The notes beneath the pieces are model-generated. The model was not told the origin of the DNA and made no database searches. It saw nothing but the letters and a program-made list of their open reading frames with translations. The translations under genes were made by a program, and so were the position numbers. From Marixanthomonas ophiurae (GTDB taxonomy: Bacteria > Bacteroidota > Bacteroidia > Flavobacteriales > Flavobacteriaceae), in assembly GCF_003413745.1 (NCBI RefSeq), contig NZ_QVID01000002.1, forward strand, positions 558,001 through 622,000: DNA of 64,000 nucleotides, given 5' to 3'. This document shows, piece by piece, positions 33,008-41,011 of the stretch (position 1 is its first letter; each line of letters starts with the position of its first letter).

Positions 33008-34561
33008 ATGGCGAGCAACAATACTGTTTTAAAAGAAAAGAAGACTGATAAAGACCTGTATAACTACCAAAAGGGAGCTATAAGCAAGATTTTTAAGAGT
33101 TTTGAGGAAGCTCCAGAAGACTACCATCTTTTATATCAATTACCTACTGGTGGTGGTAAAACGGTTATTTTTTCTGAAATAGTTAGGGAGTACCTTCGTA
33201 CCCGAAACAAAAAAGTATTGGTATTAACACACCGGATTGAGCTTTGCAAGCAAACATCAAAAATGTTAACCGAATTTGGTGTGGTTAACAAAGTAATTAA
33301 CAGCACTGCCAATCTTGAGGACCAAGATCAATACAGCTGCTTTGTCGCAATGGTGGAAACCCTCAACAACCGCTTGCGAGATAATATGCTAGATATTTCG
33401 GATATTGGGTTGGTTATTATTGATGAAGCACACTACAACTCCTTTACCAAACTCTTTAAGTATTTTGACAAATCATTCTTATTAGGAGTTACAGCAACCC
33501 CATTAAGCTCTAATATTGAGCTTCCTATGAAAGATAATTATGATGAGCTTATTGTAGGGGAAAGTATCCCAGCCTTGATTGAAAATGAATTTTTGGCTCA
33601 AGCTCTTAATTACTCCTATAATGTAGGGCTTACTTCGCTCGTAGTAGGATCTAATGGAGATTATACTGTTCAATCTTCTGACGATTTATACACAGGAACC
33701 GACATGTTAAGTCGTTTGTTACAATCGTATGAAGAGCGTAGTAAAGGCAAAAAAACATTGATTTTCAACAATGGTATCAATACCTCACTGTATGTGTATG
33801 ATACCTTTAAGCGAGCCGGATATCCTGTTATGCATTTGGACAATACAGCTTCAAAAAAAGAACGTAAAATGATATTGAAATGGTTTAGGGAAACACCTGA
33901 TGCCATATTAACTTCTGTAAGTATTTTAACAACAGGGTTTGATGAACCTACAGTGGATACTATTATTTTAAATCGTGCTACACGTTCTTTGACCTTGTAT
34001 TACCAAATGATAGGTCGTGGATCCAGAATCACCAACAATAAATCTACCTTTAATGTAATCGATTTAGGGAACAATTTTCACCGTTTCGGTGCTTGGGGAG
34101 AAGATTTGGACTGGCAACGAATTTTTAAATCACCAAAATATTTTTTAGACAACTTAATAGATGATGAGGAACTAGAGAGTAGTTTTAAATATGAAATGCC
34201 CGATGAATTACGAGAACAATTCTCTAATTCTGAAGATGTATATTTTAATGTTAAAAGGGCTTATATAGAGTCGGTAAAAAATGGTGAATCAACTAAAGTT
34301 ATTTTAGAGCGTTCTATTGAGCATCACGCTAAAATATGTATTGAAAATAGTGAGGATGTGTTTGATGCACTAATTCTTGCTAAGGAATTAGGAGACGATA
34401 TAGACTATCGTATTGAACGATATACTAAATGTATTAGCAAGAGTACGCATAACTTTGTAAGCTGGTTAAAAAACGATTACAGGTTAAAGTTGCGTTCGTA
34501 TTTACGAGAAAATTTTGATCAAGTTTTTGAAGAAATTCACGGGTATCCACCTGAAGAATAA
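33008..34561 (+). CDS. DEAD/DEAH-box superfamily 2 helicase
   Basis: A 517-residue SF2 ATPase. Motifs in order: Walker A LPTGGGKTVIFSE near residue 45, LTHRIELC (Ia), IIDEAHYNSF (II, DEAH), GVTATPLSS (III), FNNGINTS (IV), TTGFDEPTVD (V) and YQMIGRGSRI (VI). It is of the RAD25/XPB-like or type I restriction helicase-like group with a helicase core and a 130-residue helical tail. No nuclease or methylase partner is encoded nearby, so a defence role is not supported. Function is open: RNA or DNA remodelling. Confidence 0.9.
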   Translation: MASNNTVLKEKKTDKDLYNYQKGAISKIFKSFEEAPEDYHLLYQLPTGGGKTVIFSEIVREYLRTRNKKVLVLTHRIELCKQTSKMLTEFGVVNKVINSTANLEDQDQYSCFVAMVETLNNRLRDNMLDISDIGLVIIDEAHYNSFTKLFKYFDKSFLLGVTATPLSSNIELPMKDNYDELIVGESIPALIENEFLAQALNYSYNVGLTSLVVGSNGDYTVQSSDDLYTGTDMLSRLLQSYEERSKGKKTLIFNNGINTSLYVYDTFKRAGYPVMHLDNTASKKERKMILKWFRETPDAILTSVSILTTGFDEPTVDTIILNRATRSLTLYYQMIGRGSRITNNKSTFNVIDLGNNFHRFGAWGEDLDWQRIFKSPKYFLDNLIDDEELESSFKYEMPDELREQFSNSEDVYFNVKRAYIESVKNGESTKVILERSIEHHAKICIENSEDVFDALILAKELGDDIDYRIERYTKCISKSTHNFVSWLKNDYRLKLRSYLRENFDQVFEEIHGYPPEE

Positions 34562-34568
34562 ATTAGTT

Positions 34569-35426
34569 TTACTGAAATGTCCAAGCAACAATTCTACTTT
34601 TTTTATTTCCTTGCGACATATCAATTATTTTATAAGTCGCATTTGCTTTCTTTAAGGACTTTTGTATCTTAGGTAGATTTTCACTTTTTGAAACCAAAGA
34701 CGTAAACCAACCAACCTGATTTTTAAAGTCTACACTTTGTTTAATCATTCTTTTTATAAAAAGTTTTTCTCCACCATTGCACCATAACTCATTTGCTTGT
34801 CCGCCAAAGTTTGAAGTTTTTGTTGCAGAATATCCTAAATTTTCCATTTTCTGCTTCGCTTTTTTAACCGCTTTTTCTTCTGAACTGTAAAAAGGAGGGT
34901 TGCACATAGAAAAATGATAATACTCATCTTTTTTTACAATGCCCTTAAAAATATTAGCATTATTTTTTTGGTGAAGTATTTCAATTTTGTTTTTTAAATC
35001 AGGAGTAGCTTCAATATTTTGTAAAGCAACTTTTACTGAATTTTCGTGTATATCGGAGCCTACCATATTCCAATTATAAAGGCGTGATCCTAAAATAGGG
35101 TAAATACAACTAGAACCTACTCCAATATCCAATCCAGTTATAGAACTTTCAGTACTATTTTCTGAGATCAAATCATGTAAATGGTGTATGTAATCTGCTC
35201 TACCCGGAATAGGTGGACAAAGGTAATCTTTCGGGATATGCCAATCTTGGATATTATAATCTCGTTTTAGTATCGCTTTGTTTAAATGAAAGACAGCTTC
35301 TCTATCGGAAAAATCTATTGTTTTAATACCATATCCATTAATAAAAATATGAGGAAATAATTCAGGATGAGATTCGCTTAAATCTGGAAAGTTATAGGAA
35401 CTGTTATGTTTGTTTTTTTGATGCAT
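34569..35426 (-). CDS. rlmF: 23S rRNA (adenine-1618-N6)-methyltransferase
   Basis: RlmF methylates A1618 of 23S rRNA with SAM. The 285-residue length and the pattern match the family: GLDIGVGSSCIYPILG near residue 98 binds SAM, and the N6-adenine catalytic motif is NPPF in SMCNPPFYSSEEKA near residue 175. The later block WCNGGEKLFIKRMI and the end SRIVAWTF are also RlmF-like. It is convergent with the helicase gene (7 bp between stops). Confidence 0.93.
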   Translation of the reverse strand: MHQKNKHNSSYNFPDLSESHPELFPHIFINGYGIKTIDFSDREAVFHLNKAILKRDYNIQDWHIPKDYLCPPIPGRADYIHHLHDLISENSTESSITGLDIGVGSSCIYPILGSRLYNWNMVGSDIHENSVKVALQNIEATPDLKNKIEILHQKNNANIFKGIVKKDEYYHFSMCNPPFYSSEEKAVKKAKQKMENLGYSATKTSNFGGQANELWCNGGEKLFIKRMIKQSVDFKNQVGWFTSLVSKSENLPKIQKSLKKANATYKIIDMSQGNKKSRIVAWTFQ

Positions 35427-35572
35427 TTTTTGGTTAGTTAGATTCTTTAAAATTAATATATGTTATAAAACTATGTAATACGTACAAACACTTACATATT
35501 TAGACAGCTATTTATTAACAAATTTTAACCAATCTAGAAGAGATTTATAATTTCAAATAGCTTTTTTAGCAT

Positions 35573-35580
35573 TATATTTG
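35573..35580 (+). promoter_or_regulatory. Candidate -7 promoter element (TATATTTG) of the VTT-family gene
   Basis: TATATTTG is 50 bp before the ATG at 35631 and fits TAnnTTTG. Confidence 0.4.
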
Positions 35581-35630
35581 CAGCGTTTAATAATAAAAGT
35601 GGCTATCTTATAAGACAAGGAAGACGATGT

Positions 35631-36248
35631 ATGGAAAAGACAGAGCAAAAAAAAGAAAGCGGTTTAAAGCGAATGCATAAATATTACAGTCTCACTGGGT
35701 TTTACTCTTTTGTAGGTAAAAGCTTAAAGAAAAGTATTATTCCTATACTTTTATTTGTAGGAGTATTATTTTTAGTGGATTGGCTATTAATTGACTTTAG
35801 TGCATTCTTTACTCACGTCACTGAAACGTATCCACCTATTAGTGTTTTATTGGTCTTTTTTGCCAGTGAAACCTTATTGGGATTAATTCCACCTGAAATT
35901 TTCATTGCTTGGTCAAGCAAAATGTCAGATCCTGTTATCTACTTATCTTTTCTAGCAGGTTTATCATACCTTGGCGGAATCTGTAGCTATTTTATTGGAA
36001 AGTGGATTTTACAAATTCCATCCGTATACCATTATGTTGAAGTTCGTATGAAAAAACATCTCAAAAATGTTCGTAAATGGGGAGGTTTTTTAATAGTAGT
36101 AGGTGCTTTATTACCCATTCCTTTTTCAATTACTAGTATGGCAGCTGGGACTATAAACTATAAGTTTACAAACTACTTATTGTTTGGATTATTACGCTTT
36201 GCTCGTTTTGCTATCTACGGAATTGCTATTTTCAGTCTTATGAAGTGA
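35631..36248 (+). CDS. VTT/DedA-like inner-membrane protein
   Basis: A 205-residue membrane protein with hydrophobic segments near residues 34-54, 70-90, 105-130, 150-170 and 180-200. The central region (FASETLLGLIPPEIFIAWSS ... SYFIGKWILQ) and the loop GALLPIPFSITSMAAGTINY match the VTT (SNARE-associated/DedA) family, whose members flip or move lipid carriers across the membrane. Substrate unknown. It precedes an MFS exporter by 55 bp. Confidence 0.8.
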   Translation: MEKTEQKKESGLKRMHKYYSLTGFYSFVGKSLKKSIIPILLFVGVLFLVDWLLIDFSAFFTHVTETYPPISVLLVFFASETLLGLIPPEIFIAWSSKMSDPVIYLSFLAGLSYLGGICSYFIGKWILQIPSVYHYVEVRMKKHLKNVRKWGGFLIVVGALLPIPFSITSMAAGTINYKFTNYLLFGLLRFARFAIYGIAIFSLMK

Positions 36249-36303
36249 TAGGCTTCTAAAAGAATAGTATTTTTGCTTAGACAGAAATACCCTTTTTTCT
36301 TTT

Positions 36304-37575
36304 ATGGCTAAAAACGACCCGTACGCAGCGTTACGCTACCGCGAATTCAATATTTTTTTACTACTTAGGTTTGCCATGGTTTTTGCTTGGACCATGCAGT
36401 TTGTCGTGATAGAATGGGAAGTCTATAGCATTACCAAGGACCCGCTTTCATTAGGGATTATTGGTTTAATGGAAGTAATTCCAGCAGTTTCCATGGCGTT
36501 ATTTGCTGGTCACGTAGTAGATCAAAAAGAAAAAAAAGGGTTACTTATAAAATGTATTATAGGATTTTCTATAGTTAGTTTGGGGTTGTTTTTAATTACT
36601 TGGCCACGTATTATTAGTGGTATGGCAACCAACACTGTCCTGTACTGTGTGTATTTCTTGGTTTTTCTTGGCGGACTTGTTCGTGCTTTTATCGGACCTA
36701 CTATTTTTTCACTCTTTTCATTATTAATTCCCAAAAAAGTATATCCCAACGCAGCTACTTGGAGCAGTTCTGTTTGGCAAGTAGGAGCTGTTTTAGGCCC
36801 TGCACTTGGTGGGTTTGCAATTCATTGGATTGGGGTGCATTGGTCTATGTGTTTTATCTTCGGACTTTCCTTGTTGGCATTAATCAGTTTATCTCAAATT
36901 CCGAAGAAACCAGTATTAAACCCAAATATTGGGGAACCCGTGATGAAAAGTTTAAAAGGAGGACTAAAATTTGTATTCAACAATAAAGTGATTCTTGGAG
37001 CATTAACCTTAGATATGATTGCTGTACTATTTGGTGGGGCAGTGGCGTTATTACCCATTTTTGCACAAGATATATTACACGTAGGTTCTGAAGGCTTCGG
37101 AATATTGCGAGCAGCGCCTGCAGTAGGAGCTGCTATTATTATGTTTACGTCGGCCTATTTTCCACTTAATAAAAACGCGGGGATGAAACTTCTAGCTGCA
37201 ATATTTGGTTTTGGCCTCTGTATTATTACATTCGGTCTTTCTACTTGGTTCTGGCTTTCGGTTTTTGCTCTATTTATGAGCGGGGTCACAGATGGAATTT
37301 CGATGATTATTCGTCAAACAATTTTACAATTAAAAACACCCGACGCTATGCGTGGTCGCGTAGCATCGGTTAATTCCATGTTTGTGGGGTCTTCTAACGA
37401 GTTAGGTGCTTTTGAAAGCGGGTTAACAGCTAAACTAATGGGAACCGTCACCGCTGTCGTGTTTGGAGGTTGTATGACGCTATTCACGGTTGTAGGTACC
37501 GGAGCATTACTCCCGAAGTTTAGAAAACTTGATTTGGAAGAAGACTTAAAAGAATACGAAAACGAAGAGGATTAA
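36304..37575 (+). CDS. MFS transporter, EntS-like
   Basis: A 423-residue major facilitator protein with about 12 hydrophobic segments. The start (DPYAALRYREFNIFLLLRF) and the motif A-like GHVVDQKEKKGLL near residue 68 match the MFS_3/EntS group of exporters, which includes the enterobactin exporter. The late motif KTPDAMRGRVASVNSMF is typical of this group. The iron-uptake operon 0.7 kb away makes a siderophore or metal-related cargo conceivable, but no siderophore synthesis genes are here. Its stop abuts, without a gap, the end of the convergent exbD gene. Confidence 0.9.
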   Translation: MAKNDPYAALRYREFNIFLLLRFAMVFAWTMQFVVIEWEVYSITKDPLSLGIIGLMEVIPAVSMALFAGHVVDQKEKKGLLIKCIIGFSIVSLGLFLITWPRIISGMATNTVLYCVYFLVFLGGLVRAFIGPTIFSLFSLLIPKKVYPNAATWSSSVWQVGAVLGPALGGFAIHWIGVHWSMCFIFGLSLLALISLSQIPKKPVLNPNIGEPVMKSLKGGLKFVFNNKVILGALTLDMIAVLFGGAVALLPIFAQDILHVGSEGFGILRAAPAVGAAIIMFTSAYFPLNKNAGMKLLAAIFGFGLCIITFGLSTWFWLSVFALFMSGVTDGISMIIRQTILQLKTPDAMRGRVASVNSMFVGSSNELGAFESGLTAKLMGTVTAVVFGGCMTLFTVVGTGALLPKFRKLDLEEDLKEYENEED

Positions 37576-38132
37576 TTATTTAATATCGGCTTCAGAAATA
37601 CGGAGCGGGTACGCTTGTTGCACCTGCTTGATCTCTTCTTCAGTAAGTTCGCCTTCCTCTTTTTTTAATACAGTTTCTACATACGCTTCGCGCAATTCGA
37701 GATAAGCTGCCGTTAATTCATTTTGTACTGTTATAAAAGCTTTATAAGGTGTTTTTGGATGCGTTTTTATTGAAATAGATGCTTTTTTGGGTTATCGGAA
37801 GCAGAAGCAATTTTATTCCCTTGGCAGTAGGTACATGTAGCATCACCATTATTATCTATAAAATTGGTAAGTACATTTTTCAAATCTTTATAGGAAGTAA
37901 TGGTTTCGTTCACAAATAATTCACCAGCTTTATTTATGTTGATACTTAAGAGATTTCGCTCGTTTATTTCAGTATCACATTTTTGTCCTGGTGGGCAGGG
38001 TTCAGGTATTTTTCGTAAAATTCCTTTATCATTAGGAATTGTTGTGGAAACTAAAAAGAAAATCAATAATAGGAAAGCAATATCGGCCATGCTTCCTGCA
38101 TTGACCTCGGGCATTTTATTTGAGTGTCTCAT
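37576..38132 (-). CDS. ExbD/TolR-type energy-transducing protein, split by a -1 frameshift
   Basis: ExbD works with ExbB and TonB to power TonB-dependent receptors with the proton-motive force. The zero frame starts at 38132 with the Asp-containing helix (NAGSMADIAFLLLIFFLVSTT) and would stop at 37767 after 121 residues. Codons 114-117 are at an A AAA AAG heptamer; a -1 shift there leads into a clean reading frame (ASISIKTHPKTPYKAFITVQ ... AYPLRISEADIK) that ends at 37576 and matches the rest of Bacteroidota ExbD, giving about 185 residues. So the annotated short frame is not the whole gene. Either the site is a real slip site, a one-base loss, or a base-calling error in the A run. No exbB or tonB is next to it. 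Confidence 0.8.
37782..37788 (-). other. Slippery heptamer A AAA AAG within exbD
   Basis: On the minus strand A AAA AAG sits exactly in the X XXY YYZ phase of the zero frame (CCA AAA AAG), the same heptamer used for -1 frameshifting in dnaX. The zero-frame stop comes 5 codons later. A weak hairpin (TTATAAA/TTTATAA, 37731-37747) starts 34 nt downstream, further than the usual 5-9 nt. Confidence 0.6.
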
Positions 38133-38229
38133 AACTGATGGATTTAATGTGTTAGTTACAAGAAAACTTCAAAAAAAGTGCCAGAGTCTTTTTTTAAGTC
38201 TTTAAATCTATTTTTTTAAGCAGTACAGC

Positions 38230-40284
38230 TTACTCATTTAGAAGACTTTGCTTAATCTCTTCTTTATTCCACCTAATAATATTTATAGCAAGAAATGTGT
38301 TAGCAAGCACCACCATCGCTAAAATAAGTAGTTCCGAAATATTAGAAGCTTCATAGAATATAGATCCTACAAAATGATATACATTAAATATACCAATTAC
38401 AAGTGCCCAACAGAAAGAAGTCCAACGAAACCACGATTTTTTCACTTCCAACGTAAGTAAAAAGAAAAGTAAAGCTAATCCTTCCAATCCTAAGCGCCAT
38501 AGGTGATGATTTAGTGGTACGTCGCCTGTAGCACCTTCAATCATTACAGATTCGTTATAATATACACCAAATAGACCGTAAATGTGGTGAACGATAAATC
38601 CGATTGCCAAGAAAAGCCATAACACAGCTGTTTTTGTTCTCATAAATTTTAATTTGTTTGTTGTTTTTGTTGAAGGGGTAAGCGATTGTTTAAAATCCTT
38701 TTTACGCCCTTGTAATAAAGTTGTATGTTCAGTATTGGTGACAGGGCGTTTCAGTTTTAAAACGATCCACAATGAAACGATACTCATTATAAGCCAAAAT
38801 AGATCTACACAGAAAATTTCATATTGGCCTTCAGCAAATGTTTTCCAGATCCAATTTCCAGAGGTAAGACCGTTCACAATTGGGATTAAGAACCCTAAAA
38901 TACTTCCAGACAATAAGGTGTACTTATTGGTTTTATAATTATCGCGCATAAAGCGAAATGCAGCAGCAACAGCAATCCAACCTAAAAAGTAAACAGCGTA
39001 TAAAATAGATTCTCGGGAAGAATCCATCGATCTCGGAAGTACCTTTGCAATAATAAAAGAGAAAGCGGTAATAGGGTACATGGTTAGGCAAATAGCCAAG
39101 TAAACATGTCCTACTTTTCTATTAAATAGCTTTTGTTCAATAGGCACATTCTTTTTGTGTCGAGCTTCCAGCCAAATTAATACCCCTGAAATAATTACAA
39201 AACAGGTTATCAAAGCCAAAACGAAATAAATAAACTTTAATGGCAAGCCGCCAAAATCTCCAAAATGAAGCCTGCGTACTGTTAATTCAACATCTTCTAA
39301 GTAATCGTTGTCATGTGGATTTTTCTCTGAAATTAGTTCTCCAGAAGCTACATCATAAACGGTACGCCCGTTTCCTAAAAACTTATCATCAGGATCTAGT
39401 AAACCATCCACTTGAAATTTCATGTTAGTGGCACCATAATTTCGAATATACACTTGAGCAGGTGTGAAGTTTTCCCACTTGCTAAGCGTTTTATCCATAA
39501 AAACGTTTAAGTCTGGAATGTTAGTAAACTCCTCTTTTTCTAGCTCGTAAGTCTTCGCCATAGGGCGGAGTTCTGCAATTGTTTTGTCTTGGTCATTATC
39601 GTAAATGAAATTGGCGGGCAGTAACACCAATGCTGAAAGACATAAAAAGCAACTGGTAACAGCAAATACAAATTGAAAGGGAAGACCAATCATACCTAAA
39701 ACAGTGTGTGCGTCGGTCCAAATGGTTTTCAATTTCTTTTTGGGCCTAAAGGTGTAAAAATTCTGAATAATCTTTTTCCAATGGACAATAACTCCGGTAA
39801 CAATGGCAAATAAAAAGAATAGGGCGATAAAACCAGAAATATAAATACCAATGACTGGTACTTGACTAAAAAAGTGAAGTCTATAAATTAATTCTCCAAT
39901 ACTATAAAAATCATAATATTCTGAATGACTGTAGTCTACAGCATCTAAAAAGAAGTAATACTTTTTGTTGTCATCGTTGACAATTGTGGTGTCTTGCGAC
40001 TTACTCAACAATACATACAATTTCTGTTTTGCATCTGGAGCAATCATTCTCACATCTCTTCCATAGAGATTAAAACCTTGCGCTTTAATACTATCAACTA
40101 CTCGATTATAATCAATTTTTTGAGCTTGTTCTATGTTTACAGAATCACCTTTTTCCCAAGCGGTGATTTCATCTTTTATCAATGCAAAAGCACCGGCAAA
40201 GAATATTATATACAAAGCAACACTAATAACAATACCGCTGACAGTATGAGTATGAAAAAAGATGTTGTAATTACGTTTGCTCAT
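38230..40284 (-). CDS. PepSY-associated transmembrane iron-reductase-like protein
   Basis: A 684-residue inner-membrane protein. A PepSY_TM unit begins at residue 12 (FFHTHTVSGIVISVALYIIFF) with further helices and periplasmic segments to about 390, including HxxxG/H-type pairs in helices that can bind haem. The later helices (about 395-520 and 560-680) form a second membrane part. The family (PiuB, FsrB-like) reduces or frees iron from imported siderophores. It is the last gene of an operon led by a TonB-dependent receptor, with 5 bp to the gene before it. Confidence 0.85.
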   Translation of the reverse strand: MSKRNYNIFFHTHTVSGIVISVALYIIFFAGAFALIKDEITAWEKGDSVNIEQAQKIDYNRVVDSIKAQGFNLYGRDVRMIAPDAKQKLYVLLSKSQDTTIVNDDNKKYYFFLDAVDYSHSEYYDFYSIGELIYRLHFFSQVPVIGIYISGFIALFFLFAIVTGVIVHWKKIIQNFYTFRPKKKLKTIWTDAHTVLGMIGLPFQFVFAVTSCFLCLSALVLLPANFIYDNDQDKTIAELRPMAKTYELEKEEFTNIPDLNVFMDKTLSKWENFTPAQVYIRNYGATNMKFQVDGLLDPDDKFLGNGRTVYDVASGELISEKNPHDNDYLEDVELTVRRLHFGDFGGLPLKFIYFVLALITCFVIISGVLIWLEARHKKNVPIEQKLFNRKVGHVYLAICLTMYPITAFSFIIAKVLPRSMDSSRESILYAVYFLGWIAVAAAFRFMRDNYKTNKYTLLSGSILGFLIPIVNGLTSGNWIWKTFAEGQYEIFCVDLFWLIMSIVSLWIVLKLKRPVTNTEHTTLLQGRKKDFKQSLTPSTKTTNKLKFMRTKTAVLWLFLAIGFIVHHIYGLFGVYYNESVMIEGATGDVPLNHHLWRLGLEGLALLFFLLTLEVKKSWFRWTSFCWALVIGIFNVYHFVGSIFYEASNISELLILAMVVLANTFLAINIIRWNKEEIKQSLLNE

Positions 40285-40289
40285 GAAAG

Positions 40290-40610
40290 TTAATTAATTG
40301 GATTGTACATTTTTCCGAAGTAAATAGCAATACTCAATAGGATACTTATACTTAAATAGATCGCCCATAATTTCCATCCATTTTTGGCCAAAAAGGATAA
40401 AATTATAATGGTAACCCACATTATATAAAGTGTAAAAACCGAAGTGATTAAAACAATTTCAGGCCTGGGTAACCAATAAGCCAATGCTATATGAAACAAA
40501 GCTGAAATGATATATCCTCCCAAAATACCTGCCGAAATTTTAGCAAATCGTTGCCAGGAAGACGTTGTTAAGTATTTTTTATTAGCTGGCATAGGCGAGA
40601 TATATTTCAA
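40290..40610 (-). CDS. DUF3649-like iron-uptake membrane protein
   Basis: A 106-residue protein with three hydrophobic segments (ISAGILGGYIISALFHIALAY, VLITSVFTLYIMWVTIIILSF and LWAIYLSISILLSIAIYFG). The first segment followed by LPRPEIVL is the pattern of DUF3649 proteins, which are found between siderophore receptors and PepSY proteins in many bacteria. The start may be the second Met (40592), which would reduce the overlap with the upstream gene from 29 to 11 bp. Confidence 0.65.
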   Translation of the reverse strand: MKYISPMPANKKYLTTSSWQRFAKISAGILGGYIISALFHIALAYWLPRPEIVLITSVFTLYIMWVTIIILSFLAKNGWKLWAIYLSISILLSIAIYFGKMYNPIN

Positions 40611-40923
40611 AAATAAAAGAAACGATAAAAATGACGCTCATTTGTTTATAATTAATAACCTGTAGTGGTACTAAAATAACCACAAGGCTCGCTACAATAG
40701 ATAGTATAATAAATTCTGAAATAATTCCTGAAGCAATACCCCAAACTAATGAAAGAGCTACAAAAGCAGCTATCAGTAAAATAAGTGCGGTGACTTTAAA
40801 AACTTGCTTGTTACTTAAAGCTAATTTTCTTTCAGGAACAGAAGTAGGAATGGCTGCTCTTTTTGAAGTTAAAAGAAGCATATAGAAACCTAAAACAGTA
40901 AGTAGTATTGTTAGCGTTATCAT
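40582..40923 (-). CDS. DUF3325-like iron-uptake membrane protein
   Basis: A 113-residue protein with hydrophobic segments at about residues 2-18, 43-60, 63-85 and 87-110. Its size, hydrophobic pattern and place (receptor, this gene, DUF3649-like gene, PepSY gene) match DUF3325 proteins of siderophore operons, whose role is unknown. Sequence similarity alone would not prove this. A strong stem-loop lies between the receptor stop and this start. Confidence 0.55.
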   Translation of the reverse strand: MITLTILLTVLGFYMLLLTSKRAAIPTSVPERKLALSNKQVFKVTALILLIAAFVALSLVWGIASGIISEFIILSIVASLVVILVPLQVINYKQMSVIFIVSFIFEIYLAYAS

Positions 40924-40937
40924 TTTATTTTTTTAAA

Positions 40938-40972
40938 AGCAATAACCCTGAACCATTTTCAGGGTTATTGCT
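40938..40972 (-). terminator. Intergenic stem-loop between receptor and downstream iron genes
   Basis: Perfect 15-bp arms (AGCAATAACCCTGAA and TTCAGGGTTATTGCT) with a 5-nt loop, then TTTT on the minus strand, 39 bp after the receptor stop and 14 bp before the next start. It can act as a partial terminator or a 3'-end stabiliser that lets the receptor be made in excess of the membrane proteins. Confidence 0.75.
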
Positions 40973-41011
40973 ACTTAACAAAAAATCAATCAAATATTCA
41001 ATAGTAATCTT

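Noticed and set aside
33008-34561. SF2 helicase as part of a defence island
   Set aside because: The neighbours are RlmF, a membrane protein and an exporter; no nuclease, methylase or other defence gene is present.
37767-38132. The 121-residue ExbD frame taken as a full gene
   Set aside because: The family C terminus continues in the -1 frame to 37576; the last five residues of the short frame (KHLFQ) are off-family.
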